NCBI RefSeq assembly: GCF_040702995.1
Contig: NZ_CP159992.1
Span: forward strand, 4,179,501-4,243,500
Length of the DNA stretch: 64,000 nt
Direction: 5' to 3'
Source: Paenibacillus sp. AN1007
Lineage (GTDB): Bacteria > Bacillota > Bacilli > Paenibacillales > Paenibacillaceae
The position numbers and the translations under genes are program-made. Shown one piece after another: positions 17,584-27,330 of the stretch (the first letter of the stretch is position 1; every line of letters starts with the position of its first letter). Below the pieces are notes generated by a model. That model made no database searches. It saw only the letters and a program-made list of their open reading frames with translations, and was not told where the DNA came from.

Positions 17584-18792
17584 CTATCCTTCGGGGGTAA
17601 GCACAATCAGCTGATCATCCCCGTCACGCGGTGATCCTCGGCCATCACGATTGTTGGTCAGCACATACAGCTTACCGTTCTCACCAGTGCTTACATTGCG
17701 AATACGCCCCCACTCATCTTCGAAAAAAGGGACAACCTGCTCGACCTGAGTACCGTCTTCAGACAAAATAACCCGCAGCAGCTGCTCCCCTCTCAAATTC
17801 GCAGCCACCAATGATCCGGCCCATGGTCCTTCTGTGATAAAGGCCGCACCCGAAGGAGCCCAAGTTTCATTACCGCTATGCGCAAGCGGAGCCTGATACC
17901 TGCCGTTATCATCGTCGTCGCCCTCTACTTCGGGCCAGCCGTAATTCTTGCCGGCAATAATCCGGTTAATCTCGTCATGATTGCGCTGACCATGCTCGGT
18001 CGCATAGAGATACCCGTTATCCGGGTTCCATGCCAGCCCTTGCGCGTTTCGATGTCCCAAGCTGTATACAGGGGAATTCGGCCAAGGGTTATCTGAAGGG
18101 ATCGACCCGTCGAGACCTATCCGCAGTATTTTTCCACCAAGGCTATCCGGGTTCTGTGCCAGTTCCGGCTCATATCGCTCACCTGTAGTGATGTACAGCA
18201 GCTGATCCGGCCCGATTTTGATTCGTCCGCCGTTGTGGTTCACCCCGCCCGGGATGTTGGTCAACAGTTCTTTGTCGATTTTGGCTTTCCCGTCATTGAC
18301 CTTCAGGCGCAGCACCCGATTTGCAATATCCTGCCCGTCACGATAGGAATGGTACACGTACAAATAGCCATTGCTCTCAAAGTCTGGATCAGCCGTAAGT
18401 CCCAGCAGCCCACCTTCTCCCTCTTCATTAAAGGGGGCTTCGAATTCCAGCAGCGGCTCAGCCTCCAGCTTGCCATCGGTAATCACTCGAATAGCTCCGG
18501 GACGTTCTGTAACGAACATCTGCCCGTCCTGAGCTGTCACCATCTCCCACGGCGCATTCAGTCCTTCCACCAGCACAGAAGCCCGATACGGAATAACCGC
18601 ATTTCCCTGCTCCTCATTCTCTCCAGCTTCTGCTTCATTAGAACCTCCATTTGCGGTCTTTCCCTGACCAGCCCCCTCTCCTTGAGAAGACGTCTGCGGC
18701 TCGGATGCGGGACTGCCTGGCGCACAAGATGCGGTTAACAAAACCATGCTGAGCAAAGACGCATACAGCGGTACAGTTAATCGATTATTCAT
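17584..18792 (-). CDS. PQQ-dependent sugar dehydrogenase-like lipoprotein (GSDH/YliI family)
   Basis: Extracytoplasmic beta-propeller oxidoreductase of 402 aa. A signal peptide ends in the lipobox LTASC, followed by a Gly/Glu-rich linker of about 45 residues. Propeller signatures include GLNAPWEMV, EGGLLGLTADPDF, VNHNGGRIKIGPDQLLYITTG and YATEHGQRNHDEINRI, which supply the His and Arg residues around the PQQ site of soluble aldose dehydrogenases. PQQ synthesis genes are not visible here, so the enzyme would depend on external PQQ or use another cofactor. ATG start; monocistronic. The exact sugar is unknown. Confidence 0.9.
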   Translation of the reverse strand: MNNRLTVPLYASLLSMVLLTASCAPGSPASEPQTSSQGEGAGQGKTANGGSNEAEAGENEEQGNAVIPYRASVLVEGLNAPWEMVTAQDGQMFVTERPGAIRVITDGKLEAEPLLEFEAPFNEEGEGGLLGLTADPDFESNGYLYVYHSYRDGQDIANRVLRLKVNDGKAKIDKELLTNIPGGVNHNGGRIKIGPDQLLYITTGERYEPELAQNPDSLGGKILRIGLDGSIPSDNPWPNSPVYSLGHRNAQGLAWNPDNGYLYATEHGQRNHDEINRIIAGKNYGWPEVEGDDDDNGRYQAPLAHSGNETWAPSGAAFITEGPWAGSLVAANLRGEQLLRVILSEDGTQVEQVVPFFEDEWGRIRNVSTGENGKLYVLTNNRDGRGSPRDGDDQLIVLTPEG

Positions 18793-19191
18793 AATAGATC
18801 GAACTCCCCTTTCGGTCTGATTTCACTTCTTTGCGGCTTTGGTTTACGAATACTCTGTAGATGCGGTTACCCGGTGCTTTTTGAGGAGCTTGCGGCAGGG
18901 GGATATCAGCTGCTCTCTATAGTTCATATATGTCTCAACTATTTATGTGTATATATCATGTCTAAACTGTATTCACCACCTACATCCTATGCTGTTAAGC
19001 GGTTTCGCACTGTATTACCCCTGCCGTTCTTTACTCAAACGGTAAAAAACGTCTTTTCAGGTTCTTTGCATACGGCCGCCAGTTTAGAATTCCTTCAACA
19101 TCTTCTATAATAGATAGAGCAAACGTTATATTATTAAGATAACATGATGTATTCAAAGCGAGTACATATTGAAAGGTGGACATATACACTC
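18793..19191. other. Divergent intergenic region with a candidate promoter
   Basis: About 400 bp, A+T-rich. TTTAGA (19083) and TATAAT (19106) with 17-bp spacing form a plausible promoter for the M24 peptidase. Nothing else stands out. Confidence 0.5.
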
Positions 19192-20280
19192 ATGAACCAA
19201 ACTCCTTTATCCAGACTGGAAGCTGATTTGTCCAAACAAGGGCTCGATGCTGTGCTGATCACCGACCCAAAACATATCTATTACCTGACCGGATATGCGA
19301 GCAATCCGCATGAACGTTTTATGGGTTTGATGCTTGCACGCGGCGAAGATCCTTTGCTGATTGTACCTGCCCTGGACGCTGATGCGGCAGCAGCCGCTTC
19401 TTCCGTACCTAACATTGCAGCACATACCGACACAGATAACCCTTATGATTTGTTTGATCGCTATCAGGGACGTCTGGGCCGGGTCGGCTTGGAAAAAGAA
19501 TATGTCACCGTCTCCCGCTTTGAGCAGCTCAGCTCCGCACTTGGCGGTGCAAAATTTGAAGATGTCGGTCCTTCGCTGCGTGCACTGCGCGTCAACAAAA
19601 CACCGGATGAAGTCGCTCGCATCCGCCACGCCATCGGTCTCATTGAAGAGACGCTGCGTCAAGGTCTAACACATGTACGTGCAGGTGTTACGGAGATTGA
19701 ACTGGTTGCCGAGATGGAGTATCAGATGAAAAAACTCGGAGCAGACGGCCCCTCCTTTGACACGATGGTACTGACCGGACCGAAAACCGGACTGCCGCAC
19801 GGCACTCCTGGGGACCGCAAACTGCAGCATGGGGATCTGCTCATGTTTGATATGGGTGTGTACGCAGGGGGATATGCGTCCGATATTACGCGTACCTTTG
19901 CATTTGGAGATATTTCATCAGAACTGCGCACCATCTATAACACCGTGCTGGCGGCGAACGAAGCGGCCATTCAAGTCGTTAAACCCGGCATGACCTGTGC
20001 ATCTGTGGACCATGCGGCGCGGCAGGTGACGATAGATGCCGGATACGGGGAGCGGTTTATGCACCGTGTTGGTCATGGACTCGGCATTGATGTGCACGAA
20101 TATCCTTCTCTGCACGGGGAGAACATGGATCTGCTTCAAGCTGGAACAGTGTTTACCATTGAGCCGGGGATCTATACCGCATCTGGTGGCGTGCGTATTG
20201 AAGATGATGTGCTTGTAACAGAATCCGGTGTCGAAGTGCTCACGACATATCCAAAAGAACTGCAAATCCTGACGGACTAA
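19192..20280 (+). CDS. M24-family aminopeptidase P/Xaa-Pro dipeptidase
   Basis: Metallopeptidase of 362 aa that cleaves X-Pro bonds. The N-terminal creatinase-like domain (to about 130) is followed by the pita-bread domain with its two-metal site: MFDMGVYAGGYASDITRTF (two Asp), HRVGHGLGIDVHEYP (His), TIEPGIYT (Glu) and VRIEDDVLVTE (Glu), all intact. The reading frame is open upstream to 19144, but the ATG at 19192 starts at the conserved fold, and AAAGGTGG lies 12 bases before it. Length and layout match Bacillus YqhT/PepQ-type enzymes. It ends at a strong terminator (20320-20361). Confidence 0.93.
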   Translation: MNQTPLSRLEADLSKQGLDAVLITDPKHIYYLTGYASNPHERFMGLMLARGEDPLLIVPALDADAAAAASSVPNIAAHTDTDNPYDLFDRYQGRLGRVGLEKEYVTVSRFEQLSSALGGAKFEDVGPSLRALRVNKTPDEVARIRHAIGLIEETLRQGLTHVRAGVTEIELVAEMEYQMKKLGADGPSFDTMVLTGPKTGLPHGTPGDRKLQHGDLLMFDMGVYAGGYASDITRTFAFGDISSELRTIYNTVLAANEAAIQVVKPGMTCASVDHAARQVTIDAGYGERFMHRVGHGLGIDVHEYPSLHGENMDLLQAGTVFTIEPGIYTASGGVRIEDDVLVTESGVEVLTTYPKELQILTD

Positions 20281-20319
20281 CGCTTACGCCGCCAGGTGAG
20301 GCAGCGCGCGGCGAACGCT

Positions 20320-20361
20320 AAAAATCCCGCAAGCCATGACAGCATGGCTTGCGGGATTTTT
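20320..20361. terminator. Bidirectional intrinsic terminator
   Basis: Perfect stem AAAAATCCCGCAAGCCATG with its complement around ACAG, flanked by A and T runs. It ends the M24 peptidase gene and may serve the convergent small gene. Confidence 0.92.
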
Positions 20362-20538
20362 AATTAACTGCTGCATGTATCCTGCGTCGTTCTGTGCATA
20401 TGCAGCGTGCGTGCTCCTGTTGCTGCAGCTCAGATGGCACACCACACCAGGCAGGTCGTCTGCCGAACTCATTTGGTATGCAGTAGATGCCGATGCTCCA
20501 GCTCTTCACACTGCCCCAGCCCTATACGTCACATCATC

Positions 20539-20886
20539 TCATTTCATGCGTAATATCCTGCCAGTCCTCCAGCTGCGGCAGCAGCTGCTTCCCCAGTAAT
20601 CCAGAAACCATTGAATGACCCTTGTCGTATCTGCTGTCTTATAGCTGTAGTGCCGGAAACCGCTTTCCCCTTCCTGCAAACGGATTTCTGCGACCATCTG
20701 TCCCGGTTCATCGAGCGCGGCCGCCTGCATATACATACTTCCCTCCACCAGCTCCGAGGGTTCCAGTACCACATATTCCTGCAATTCTAGATTCGTGAGC
20801 AAATCCACGAATACCGAGGCATTAATGCTCTCATTCTTATAGGTTGTGCCATTGCTTTCCAGTGTATAACGCAGTGCAGTATACAT
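20539..20886 (-). CDS. Small protein of unknown function with likely 3' frameshift
   Basis: Unrecognised 115-aa cytoplasmic protein beginning MYTALRYTLESNGTTYKN. The last 16 residues after WFLDYWG (SSCCRSWRTGRILRMK) look non-native. One frame over, the same DNA reads KQLLPQLEDWQDITHEMR and stops at 20534, which continues the acidic, Trp-rich style of the protein. A one-base deletion near 20598 (GGGGAAGC on the minus strand), real or from sequencing, is the simplest explanation. The N-terminal 97 residues are probably correct. Monocistronic, no membrane segment. Confidence 0.65.
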   Translation of the reverse strand: MYTALRYTLESNGTTYKNESINASVFVDLLTNLELQEYVVLEPSELVEGSMYMQAAALDEPGQMVAEIRLQEGESGFRHYSYKTADTTRVIQWFLDYWGSSCCRSWRTGRILRMK

Positions 20887-20956
20887 GCGCAGTCCCCCTT
20901 TTAGGTTGCAAAAAATGATTATTCATCGTTACCAGGAAATATATTCTATATAAATT

Positions 20957-21002
20957 ATCCCCCTGCAGACTCCAAAATGCAAATGGGTTCACAGGGGGAT
21001 TT
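20957..21002 (-). terminator. Terminator-like hairpin after the queuosine-precursor transporter
   Basis: ATCCCCCTG and CAGGGGGAT arms separated by 26 nt, followed on the minus strand by an A+T-rich AATTTATAT stretch. The T run is weak. Confidence 0.6.
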
Positions 21003-21020
21003 CAATATCATTCTATTCTA

Positions 21021-21716
21021 TTATGCCTCATCCTTGAACTTGAAGCTGCGCGCAGCATACAGGAACGGTGTCCCAACCGCAGTCAGCACAAATTTGATCA
21101 AATATGTTGTCAGGAAAATCTCCAGCCACACGTCCCATGGATAGATGAACACAAAGGCAACCGTGCAGAATACCAGAGTATCCACAAAAGAACTGATGAT
21201 CGAGCTTCCGTTTGTCCGAATCCACAGCTGATTACGTCCGGGTGCTATTTTGCGCAGCCAGCTGAACAAACGCACATCCAGAAACTGACTGATAAAATAC
21301 GCAGATAAACTACCCAGCGCAAGACGCGGCAGCAGACCAAACAATTTTTTCATCGATTCCTGAGCAAAATCTGTCGGTGCCGGATCAAATAAAAGCACCA
21401 TCTGCATCAGAATGGTTGTCATAATCAATGTGAAAAAACCGAACCAGACGGCCTTCCGCGCTTCCCCCGCCCCATACTTTTCGTTGAGAAGGTCGCTCGT
21501 CAGATACATGCTGACATACATCGTGTTGCCCAGCGTCAGGACGATGCCCATAATATCTATCGTTTTGGTTACCTGAATGTTGGCGATCACCGTAGCCACA
21601 CCGATCCAGGCATACAGACCTTTTTTGCCGAACAAGCGGTAACACAAGAGGAAAAATCCGTACGTCACAAGAACAAATACCGCTCCAAAACCCAAATTAA
21701 ACATGAATACATACAC
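21021..21716 (-). CDS. Queuosine precursor transporter (YhhQ/VUT family)
   Basis: Integral membrane protein of 231 aa with about six helices, of the YhhQ/COG1738 family that imports queuosine precursors (preQ0/preQ1) in characterised members. Typical segments are YMxMNLxxAxxL-like TIDIMGIVLTLGNTMYVSMY, LTSDLLNEKYGAGEARKAVW (the conserved acidic DxxxxxxG region) and the late SIISSFVDTLVFCTVAFVF. A preQ1-I riboswitch sits directly in front (21722-21760), supporting the assignment independently. The GTG start at 21716 has AGGA five bases upstream. An ATG at 21704 is the alternative. Confidence 0.92.
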   Translation of the reverse strand: MYVFMFNLGFGAVFVLVTYGFFLLCYRLFGKKGLYAWIGVATVIANIQVTKTIDIMGIVLTLGNTMYVSMYLTSDLLNEKYGAGEARKAVWFGFFTLIMTTILMQMVLLFDPAPTDFAQESMKKLFGLLPRLALGSLSAYFISQFLDVRLFSWLRKIAPGRNQLWIRTNGSSIISSFVDTLVFCTVAFVFIYPWDVWLEIFLTTYLIKFVLTAVGTPFLYAARSFKFKDEA

Positions 21717-21721
21717 TGCCT

Positions 21722-21760
21722 TCCTAGTTTTGATTACGCGGGATGGTTACGAACCGCGGT
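21722..21760 (-). ncRNA. preQ1-I riboswitch
   Basis: Minus strand: stem GCGG/CCCGC with the loop TTCGTAACCAT, then the A-rich tail TAATCAAAACTAGG, matching the class I preQ1 aptamer pattern (GAGG, UUCUAGCUACA, CCCUC, A-rich tail ending CUAAGG). The aptamer tail runs into the Shine-Dalgarno AGGAAGG, so translational control is likely. Confidence 0.85.
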
Positions 21761-21892
21761 TTGGCGCAGGGCCAAAACATGAATACTCTATCATATTTCA
21801 GACCTCTTGAACAGAACTAATTCCCTCCAGTTTAGAAAAAAAGACCTCCACCGCCCATGCATGCCATGCACGCCCCGGTATAACTTCACACC

Positions 21893-21932
21893 AAAAAGCC
21901 GCCCTTCGAAGTTCTCCGAAGGACGGCTTTTG
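21893..21932 (-). terminator. Intrinsic terminator of tcyP
   Basis: AAAAGCCGTCCTTCG and its near-complement CGAAGGGCGGCTTTT around a short loop on the minus strand, ending in T-rich sequence. Confidence 0.85.
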
Positions 21933-21989
21933 GAACATGTACTGGCGCAGGCAACTTCATGCCTGAACCGTTTGAACAGCTGATCCGGC

Positions 21990-23387
21990 TTAGGCGTGAG
22001 CGGCAGAATCCAGTTCACGGCTCTGATCGTTAAACGTATCACGATCATTTTCTTTCAAAATCTTGCTGGTCAGCAGTCCAGATGTCATCGAGCCGTTCAC
22101 ATTAAGTGCGGTCCGGCCCATGTCGATCAGCGGCTCAACGGAAATGAGCAGTCCCACCAAAGCCACGGGCAGATTCATCGTGGACAATACGATCAGGGAG
22201 GCGAAGGTTGCACCGCCGCCGACGCCAGCCACACCAAACGAACTGATCATGACCACGAGGATCAACGTTACGATAAAGTCCAAGCTCAGCGGGTCGATAC
22301 CGACCGTAGGAGCAATCATCACCGCCAGCATGGCCGGATACACTCCGGCGCAGCCGTTTTGACCAATGGTAGCCCCAAAGCTTGCAGCCAAGTTTGCAAT
22401 CCCGTCGGAGACACCCAGTTTCTTCGTCTGTGTCTCTACGTTCAGCGGAATCGCTGCAGCACTTGAACGGGAAGTAAAGGCAAATACCAGTGTAGGCAGC
22501 ACCTTTTTCAAGTACGTCACCGGATTAAAACCGGATAGGGTAATGATGATCAGGTGAATGATAAACATCACGATAAGAGCGACGTAAGACGCAATAACGA
22601 ATTTAATGAGTTTCAAAATCTCTTCCGCATTGGTTGTCGCCGCTACCTTCGTAATCAGTGCCAGAATTCCGTAAGGTGTAAGCCTGAGCACAAGCGTAAC
22701 AATTCGCATCACAACGGCGTACACGGCATTCACCATACCGCGGAACGTTTCCGCCTGCTGTGGTTTTTTACGATCCAGACCCAGAACGGCCACTCCGATA
22801 AAGGCTGAGAAAATAACGACAGCGAGTGTAGATGTACGGCGTTCCCCGGTCATATCCGCAAATGGATTGGAAGGAATAAACTCCAGTACCTGCTGTGGAA
22901 TCGTTTGATCTTTCACGTCAGCCAAACGTTCCTCCACCTTCTGAATCTGGGCGTTCTCCCGATCTCCCCCTTGAATTTCAATGGAAGTCAGGTTGAAGCC
23001 GAGGCTTGTAACAATGCTGACTCCGGCAGCGATTGCCGTCGTAATCAACAGAATGGCAATAATGGAAAAACTCATTTTTCCGAGATTTTGCTTGCCCTTC
23101 AGATTCATGATCGCCGAGATAATCGACACCATGATGAGTGGAATCACGACCATTTGCAGCAAACGAACATATCCTGAACCGACCAGATTAAACCAATCGA
23201 CTGATTTTGCAATGACGTCCGAACCCGAAGTATAAATAAGCTGCAGTACAACACCGTACACAACCCCCATACCCAGACCCGCGAATACGCGTTTTGTAAA
23301 CGAGATGTGCTTCTTCTGCATCCAGTAGAGAACACCGAGCAGTGCCAGCATGACCACTACATTCACAATGATTAGAAATGTATTCAT
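21990..23387 (-). CDS. tcyP: L-cystine sodium symporter TcyP
   Basis: Secondary transporter of the dicarboxylate/amino acid:cation symporter (DAACS) family, 465 aa, close in length and N-terminal pattern to Bacillus TcyP (NTFLIIVNVVVMLALLGVLY, MQKKHISFTKRV). Re-entrant and substrate regions are visible as AFTSRSSAAAIPLNVE and FGATIGQNGCAGVYPAML, the latter with the TcyP-type NGCAG. About eight helices. It imports cystine for sulfur supply, fitting the sulfate transporter later in the window. ATG start. A dyad at 23481-23514 in the promoter region is a candidate operator. Confidence 0.94.
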   Translation of the reverse strand: MNTFLIIVNVVVMLALLGVLYWMQKKHISFTKRVFAGLGMGVVYGVVLQLIYTSGSDVIAKSVDWFNLVGSGYVRLLQMVVIPLIMVSIISAIMNLKGKQNLGKMSFSIIAILLITTAIAAGVSIVTSLGFNLTSIEIQGGDRENAQIQKVEERLADVKDQTIPQQVLEFIPSNPFADMTGERRTSTLAVVIFSAFIGVAVLGLDRKKPQQAETFRGMVNAVYAVVMRIVTLVLRLTPYGILALITKVAATTNAEEILKLIKFVIASYVALIVMFIIHLIIITLSGFNPVTYLKKVLPTLVFAFTSRSSAAAIPLNVETQTKKLGVSDGIANLAASFGATIGQNGCAGVYPAMLAVMIAPTVGIDPLSLDFIVTLILVVMISSFGVAGVGGGATFASLIVLSTMNLPVALVGLLISVEPLIDMGRTALNVNGSMTSGLLTSKILKENDRDTFNDQSRELDSAAHA

Positions 23388-23735
23388 TACTTTGTATCCT
23401 CCTCAGACATGTATAACCGGCTTGAACCGATTTTTCTATTTATATGCTGCCTCCAAGTGCGGCAATGAACAATATACCACATATCAAACTATTCTGGTAG
23501 GTATTAATTGATATTATGTAATATGCATGTTAACCTTTCAACATTTATGAAAATATTTATGCAGTTTTATGAAAATTTTTCTATTCAACCCGCGGTTAAT
23601 TTTGTAAAATAGGTATATCCGCTTATTCAAAGGTTTGTTAAAGATAAAAATTAGGTCTTTCTTCGTTAGTAAATAGGCCATAAGAGAACAGAATAAGGGA
23701 CCGTGTTCATGAAGATGACGTGAAAGGATGATTGT
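23388..23735. other. Divergent tcyP/chemoreceptor intergenic region with dyad
   Basis: A+T-rich. ATATCAA (23481-23487) and TTGATAT (23508-23514) form an inverted repeat around 20 bp in the tcyP promoter region. Such a site could bind a sulfur regulator such as CymR, but I cannot match it firmly to a consensus. No sigma-D promoter for the chemoreceptor was recognised. Confidence 0.4.
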
Positions 23736-25436
23736 ATGTTTCGCAAACGAACCGTTGCCGGTAAAATCAGGGGCACACTGTTCCTTGTGCTGCTGGTTGC
23801 TTCTCTGTTGTTCAGTATCAGTTTTTATGCAGTATCTATGAATATTATTCAAAGTTATGTGCTGCCTCAGTTCGACAAAGTTCTGAGTACATCCATTCAG
23901 GATATTTACAAAAATACATCCTCTTCCAAAATTTTGCAGGTCCAAAGCGGTGGAGCAGGCTCCGATGGAGCTGCCATGACCGTAGGATCTTACCTGACCG
24001 AAAAATCCAAAGAGCACAGCCTCGACGCCGCATATGTCATTGCTTTGCAGGATGGCAAGGCGAGTATCGTTGTGGCTAACACCACCTCGAGCTTAAAAGC
24101 AGGTGATCCGATGGACGTTGAACCAGCCATGACTGAAGCAAGCGAGAAAAAACAAGCGGTAATCAGTCCGGTTTTCTCTGATTCATTCGGTGTACATAAA
24201 GCCGCATTTATGCCGATTGCCGGAAGCAATATGCTCATGGCTGTCAGCATGGATGCCAAATTCATTCAGGATAAAATTGCCCAAATTTTCTGGCTGTGCC
24301 TGGGCATCACAGCATTGGTGTTTGTACTTGGCTGGCTCATTTCTACGAGTATGATCAGAAGAGTCACGAAACCGATCGTAAAACTTGTAGAACACAGCAA
24401 GCGAATCTCTCAAGGCGATCTGACAGCTGAGCTCCAGATAAAGGGCAGGGATGAAATCGCCCAGCTGGCCGTAAGCTTCCAGACGATGACCCAAAATCTC
24501 AAGGGAATGATCAGCCATGCCCTGTCGACCTCTAATGAGGTCGTTAACGGCTCCAACGATTTGCTTGAACGTGTACAGTCCATGTCTGGCATGGTGCAGC
24601 ACTCAAGCCAGGCTGCAGAAGAAGCTGGAAAAGGCAGTGTCAGCATTGAATCCAGTGCTTCGGAGAATGCAAGAGCTATGGAAGAGATCACCCAAGGCAT
24701 CATGCATATTGCCTCTTCTGCAGCAGAAGTTTCCGAGCAGATCAGTGAAGCCGCAACCGAAGCCGTTAACGGTAATCAGCTCGCACAGAACGCAGTTGAC
24801 CAGATGGAACGTGTTGGACAAACTGCCAGTGAATCACTGCGTTACATTGAGACGATGAACGAACGTTCCGTAGCGATCGGCACCATTGTAAATTCTATTT
24901 TTGAAATTACAAAACAGATTAATATGCTGTCGCTTAATGCTTCTATTGAAGCCGCACGTGCCGGTGAACACGGGCGCGGATTCGCAGTTGTGGCCGGTGA
25001 GGTCCGCAAGCTGGCGGAACAGTCCAAGACGGCGACAGAAGAAATTGCGGATTATCTCGGTACGATTCGAGAAGACGCCGAACGCTCCGTCAGTGCAATG
25101 AATCGGGTAACCCAGGAGATTGGCTCAGGAACATCGGTCGTACAGCAGGCTGGTTCAGCGTTCCAGCAGCTGAATGAACTGATTCAGAACGTTAATCTCA
25201 CGATTCAGACTGTCTCTTCATCTACACAGCAGGTATCTGCGGGTGCAGAAGAAGTCAGCGCGTCGGTTGAAGAAACGGCACAGATTACGTCCAAGTCCCG
25301 TGAAAGCATGCAGCAGATTGCCGCTACCGCAGAACTGCAGCTGGACGAAATGGGCTCCCATACCAACACTGTGCGCCATCTGCATGAACAAGCTGTTGAA
25401 CTGCAGACAGCCATGAAAAAATTTAAAATCAGCTAA
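23736..25436 (+). CDS. Methyl-accepting chemotaxis protein
   Basis: Transmembrane chemoreceptor of 566 aa that signals through CheW/CheA. Membrane segment one is near residues 12-34, a single extracytoplasmic sensor domain of about 145 residues follows (cache-like size), and segment two is near 184-206. HAMP comes next, then the long coiled coil whose hairpin tip is [41 protein letters not shown] in pieces from residue 388. The protein ends KKFKIS without a CheR-binding pentapeptide. Monocistronic, with a terminator at 25554-25619. Ligand unknown. Confidence 0.96.
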   Translation: MFRKRTVAGKIRGTLFLVLLVASLLFSISFYAVSMNIIQSYVLPQFDKVLSTSIQDIYKNTSSSKILQVQSGGAGSDGAAMTVGSYLTEKSKEHSLDAAYVIALQDGKASIVVANTTSSLKAGDPMDVEPAMTEASEKKQAVISPVFSDSFGVHKAAFMPIAGSNMLMAVSMDAKFIQDKIAQIFWLCLGITALVFVLGWLISTSMIRRVTKPIVKLVEHSKRISQGDLTAELQIKGRDEIAQLAVSFQTMTQNLKGMISHALSTSNEVVNGSNDLLERVQSMSGMVQHSSQAAEEAGKGSVSIESSASENARAMEEITQGIMHIASSAAEVSEQISEAATEAVNGNQLAQNAVDQMERVGQTASESLRYIETMNERSVAIGTIVNSIFEITKQINMLSLNASIEAARAGEHGRGFAVVAGEVRKLAEQSKTATEEIADYLGTIREDAERSVSAMNRVTQEIGSGTSVVQQAGSAFQQLNELIQNVNLTIQTVSSSTQQVSAGAEEVSASVEETAQITSKSRESMQQIAATAELQLDEMGSHTNTVRHLHEQAVELQTAMKKFKIS

Positions 25437-25553
25437 ATTGCTGGTTATAAGCACCAATCAAATTCAGCTCAATCGATATATAAACACAACGACGAACAAA
25501 TATCCTTAACCCCTCATTCATCAGATTAAACAATTAAAAAAGATGGATTCAGA

Positions 25554-25619
25554 AACACCCCCATAACCGCTGCATTCGTTCAAGATTGAACGCGCTCCGG
25601 TCATGGGGGTGCTTTTTTA
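25554..25619 (+). terminator. Intrinsic terminator of the chemoreceptor gene
   Basis: Outer arms CACCCCCAT and ATGGGGGTG with inner pairing ACCG/CGGT, followed by CTTTTTTA. Possibly also used by the convergent cob operon. Confidence 0.85.
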
Positions 25620-25675
25620 GATTAATATATATCACACCACACTTGCTCTATCACTATACTGCTGCAATCATTACC

Positions 25676-27265
25676 TTAGTCCACTTGGTCTGGCTGCTTC
25701 ATGCCCATGATCTCATACACTCTCTTCATGTCCAGTGACGAACGAAGCGAAGCAGCAACCCGATCAAATTCCATGTCTTTGCGCGCCTGAGCACTGTACG
25801 TCTCCTCCAGCGGTGCAAGCCCTTTGGCTTCACGTAAACCGTTCAGCCAGGAACGGCGGAATTGATCGCTCTCAAACAAGCCGTGCAGATACGTTCCCCA
25901 CACTTTGCCGTCTGCTGTGCCCCAGCCCTCTAGAAAAGTTTGTCCACCCGCGTGGGATATCTCAAACAAGGCTGTAACCTGTTCCGGTTCACGGCATTCC
26001 GTCACACCCATATGAATTTCGTATCCGTTAACAGGTACGGATAATCCCCCGTCCAGCTTCCCTTTATATAACCGGATAGGATGATTGGAGTGTACATAAC
26101 CGGAGGCCCTGACCGTATGTTTATGCTGAAGAAAGGTTGTTGATAACGGCAGCCTGCCCAGGCCTACCGCTTCCTGAGCCTGATCAGCCTCGACAGCGTA
26201 GGGATCAGTCAAATGCTCGCCCAGCATCTGATATCCGCCGCATATGCCCACAAGCTGCACATGCTGGCGTTCTGCCTGATAAGCAATCGCTTGTTCCAAT
26301 CCGGATTCCCGCACGAAATTCAGGTCGCCGATGGTATCCTTCGTGCCTGGTAAAATAACAACATCCGGGCTGCCCAGTTCCTCCGGCGAGGTTACGTAGC
26401 GCACATTTACGTCCGGTTCACGGGATAGCGCATCGAAATCCGTAAAATTGGAGATGCGCGGGTAACGGATTACCGCGATATCCAGTTCGCTCTGTTCCCT
26501 TTTGCCATGACGCAGGGAGTCCAGCACTACCGAATCCTCTGCCTCGATCTGAATATCTCTTATGTATGGCAGCACACCCAGGACAGGAATGCCCGTCCGC
26601 TCTTCAAGCCAGTCCAGACCCGGCTGCAGCAGAGATAGGTCTCCTCTGAACTTGTTGATAATAAATCCCTTAACACGCGCCGCTTCATGGGGTTCCAATA
26701 GTTCCAGCGTACCTACGATGGAAGCAAATACACCCCCGCGGTCAATGTCAGAGATCAGAATAACCGGTGCATCGGCCCAGCCTGCCAGATTCATGTTGAC
26801 GATGTCCCTATCCTTCAGATTAATCTCGGCCGGACTGCCTGCTCCCTCCATTAGTATGATGTCATATGTATCACGCAAACGGTTCAAGGCATCCATGACC
26901 GTCTGCTTTGCTTCAGGCAGGAAGTGCTGACGATAATCCGAAGCACTCATCTGGGCAAAAGGTACGCCATGCACCACAATCTGTGAATGCATATCCCGTA
27001 CGGGTTTGATTAAGATTGGATTCATATCGGTTGTTGCTTCTATACCGCAGGCTTCAGCCTGCGCCCCCTGCGCCCGGCCGATCTCCTTGCCGTCTTCGGT
27101 GACATAGGAATTCAGGGCCATGTTCTGTGATTTGAACGGGGCAGGTTGAAATCCATCCTGCTTGAAAATCCGGCAAAGCGCCGTTGTGATTACACTTTTA
27201 CCAACATCGGAAGCCGTTCCCTGCAGCATAAGTACAGCTGCTGGTTGTTTCCCCTGATCTTTCAC
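25676..27265 (-). CDS. cobQ: Cobyric acid synthase
   Basis: ATP- and glutamine-dependent amidase that makes adenosylcobyric acid from the a,c-diamide; 529 aa. The N-terminal P-loop-like domain has LMLQGTASDVGKSVITTALCR and the substrate region FKSQNMALNSYVTEDG. The C-terminal class I glutaminase-like domain has the nucleophile Cys in VGICGGYQMLG and the His in WGTYLHGLFES. GTG 27265 has GGGGGAG five bases upstream. An open frame reaches 27310, but that start lacks a site. Last gene of the riboswitch-led operon, 65 bp after cobS. Confidence 0.95.
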   Translation of the reverse strand: MKDQGKQPAAVLMLQGTASDVGKSVITTALCRIFKQDGFQPAPFKSQNMALNSYVTEDGKEIGRAQGAQAEACGIEATTDMNPILIKPVRDMHSQIVVHGVPFAQMSASDYRQHFLPEAKQTVMDALNRLRDTYDIILMEGAGSPAEINLKDRDIVNMNLAGWADAPVILISDIDRGGVFASIVGTLELLEPHEAARVKGFIINKFRGDLSLLQPGLDWLEERTGIPVLGVLPYIRDIQIEAEDSVVLDSLRHGKREQSELDIAVIRYPRISNFTDFDALSREPDVNVRYVTSPEELGSPDVVILPGTKDTIGDLNFVRESGLEQAIAYQAERQHVQLVGICGGYQMLGEHLTDPYAVEADQAQEAVGLGRLPLSTTFLQHKHTVRASGYVHSNHPIRLYKGKLDGGLSVPVNGYEIHMGVTECREPEQVTALFEISHAGGQTFLEGWGTADGKVWGTYLHGLFESDQFRRSWLNGLREAKGLAPLEETYSAQARKDMEFDRVAASLRSSLDMKRVYEIMGMKQPDQVD

Positions 27266-27330
27266 GCCTGCTCCCCCTGTCTTTCGTGCGATTAACCTGC
27301 TGCATAACAAGAATGCTTAATGAATCACAA

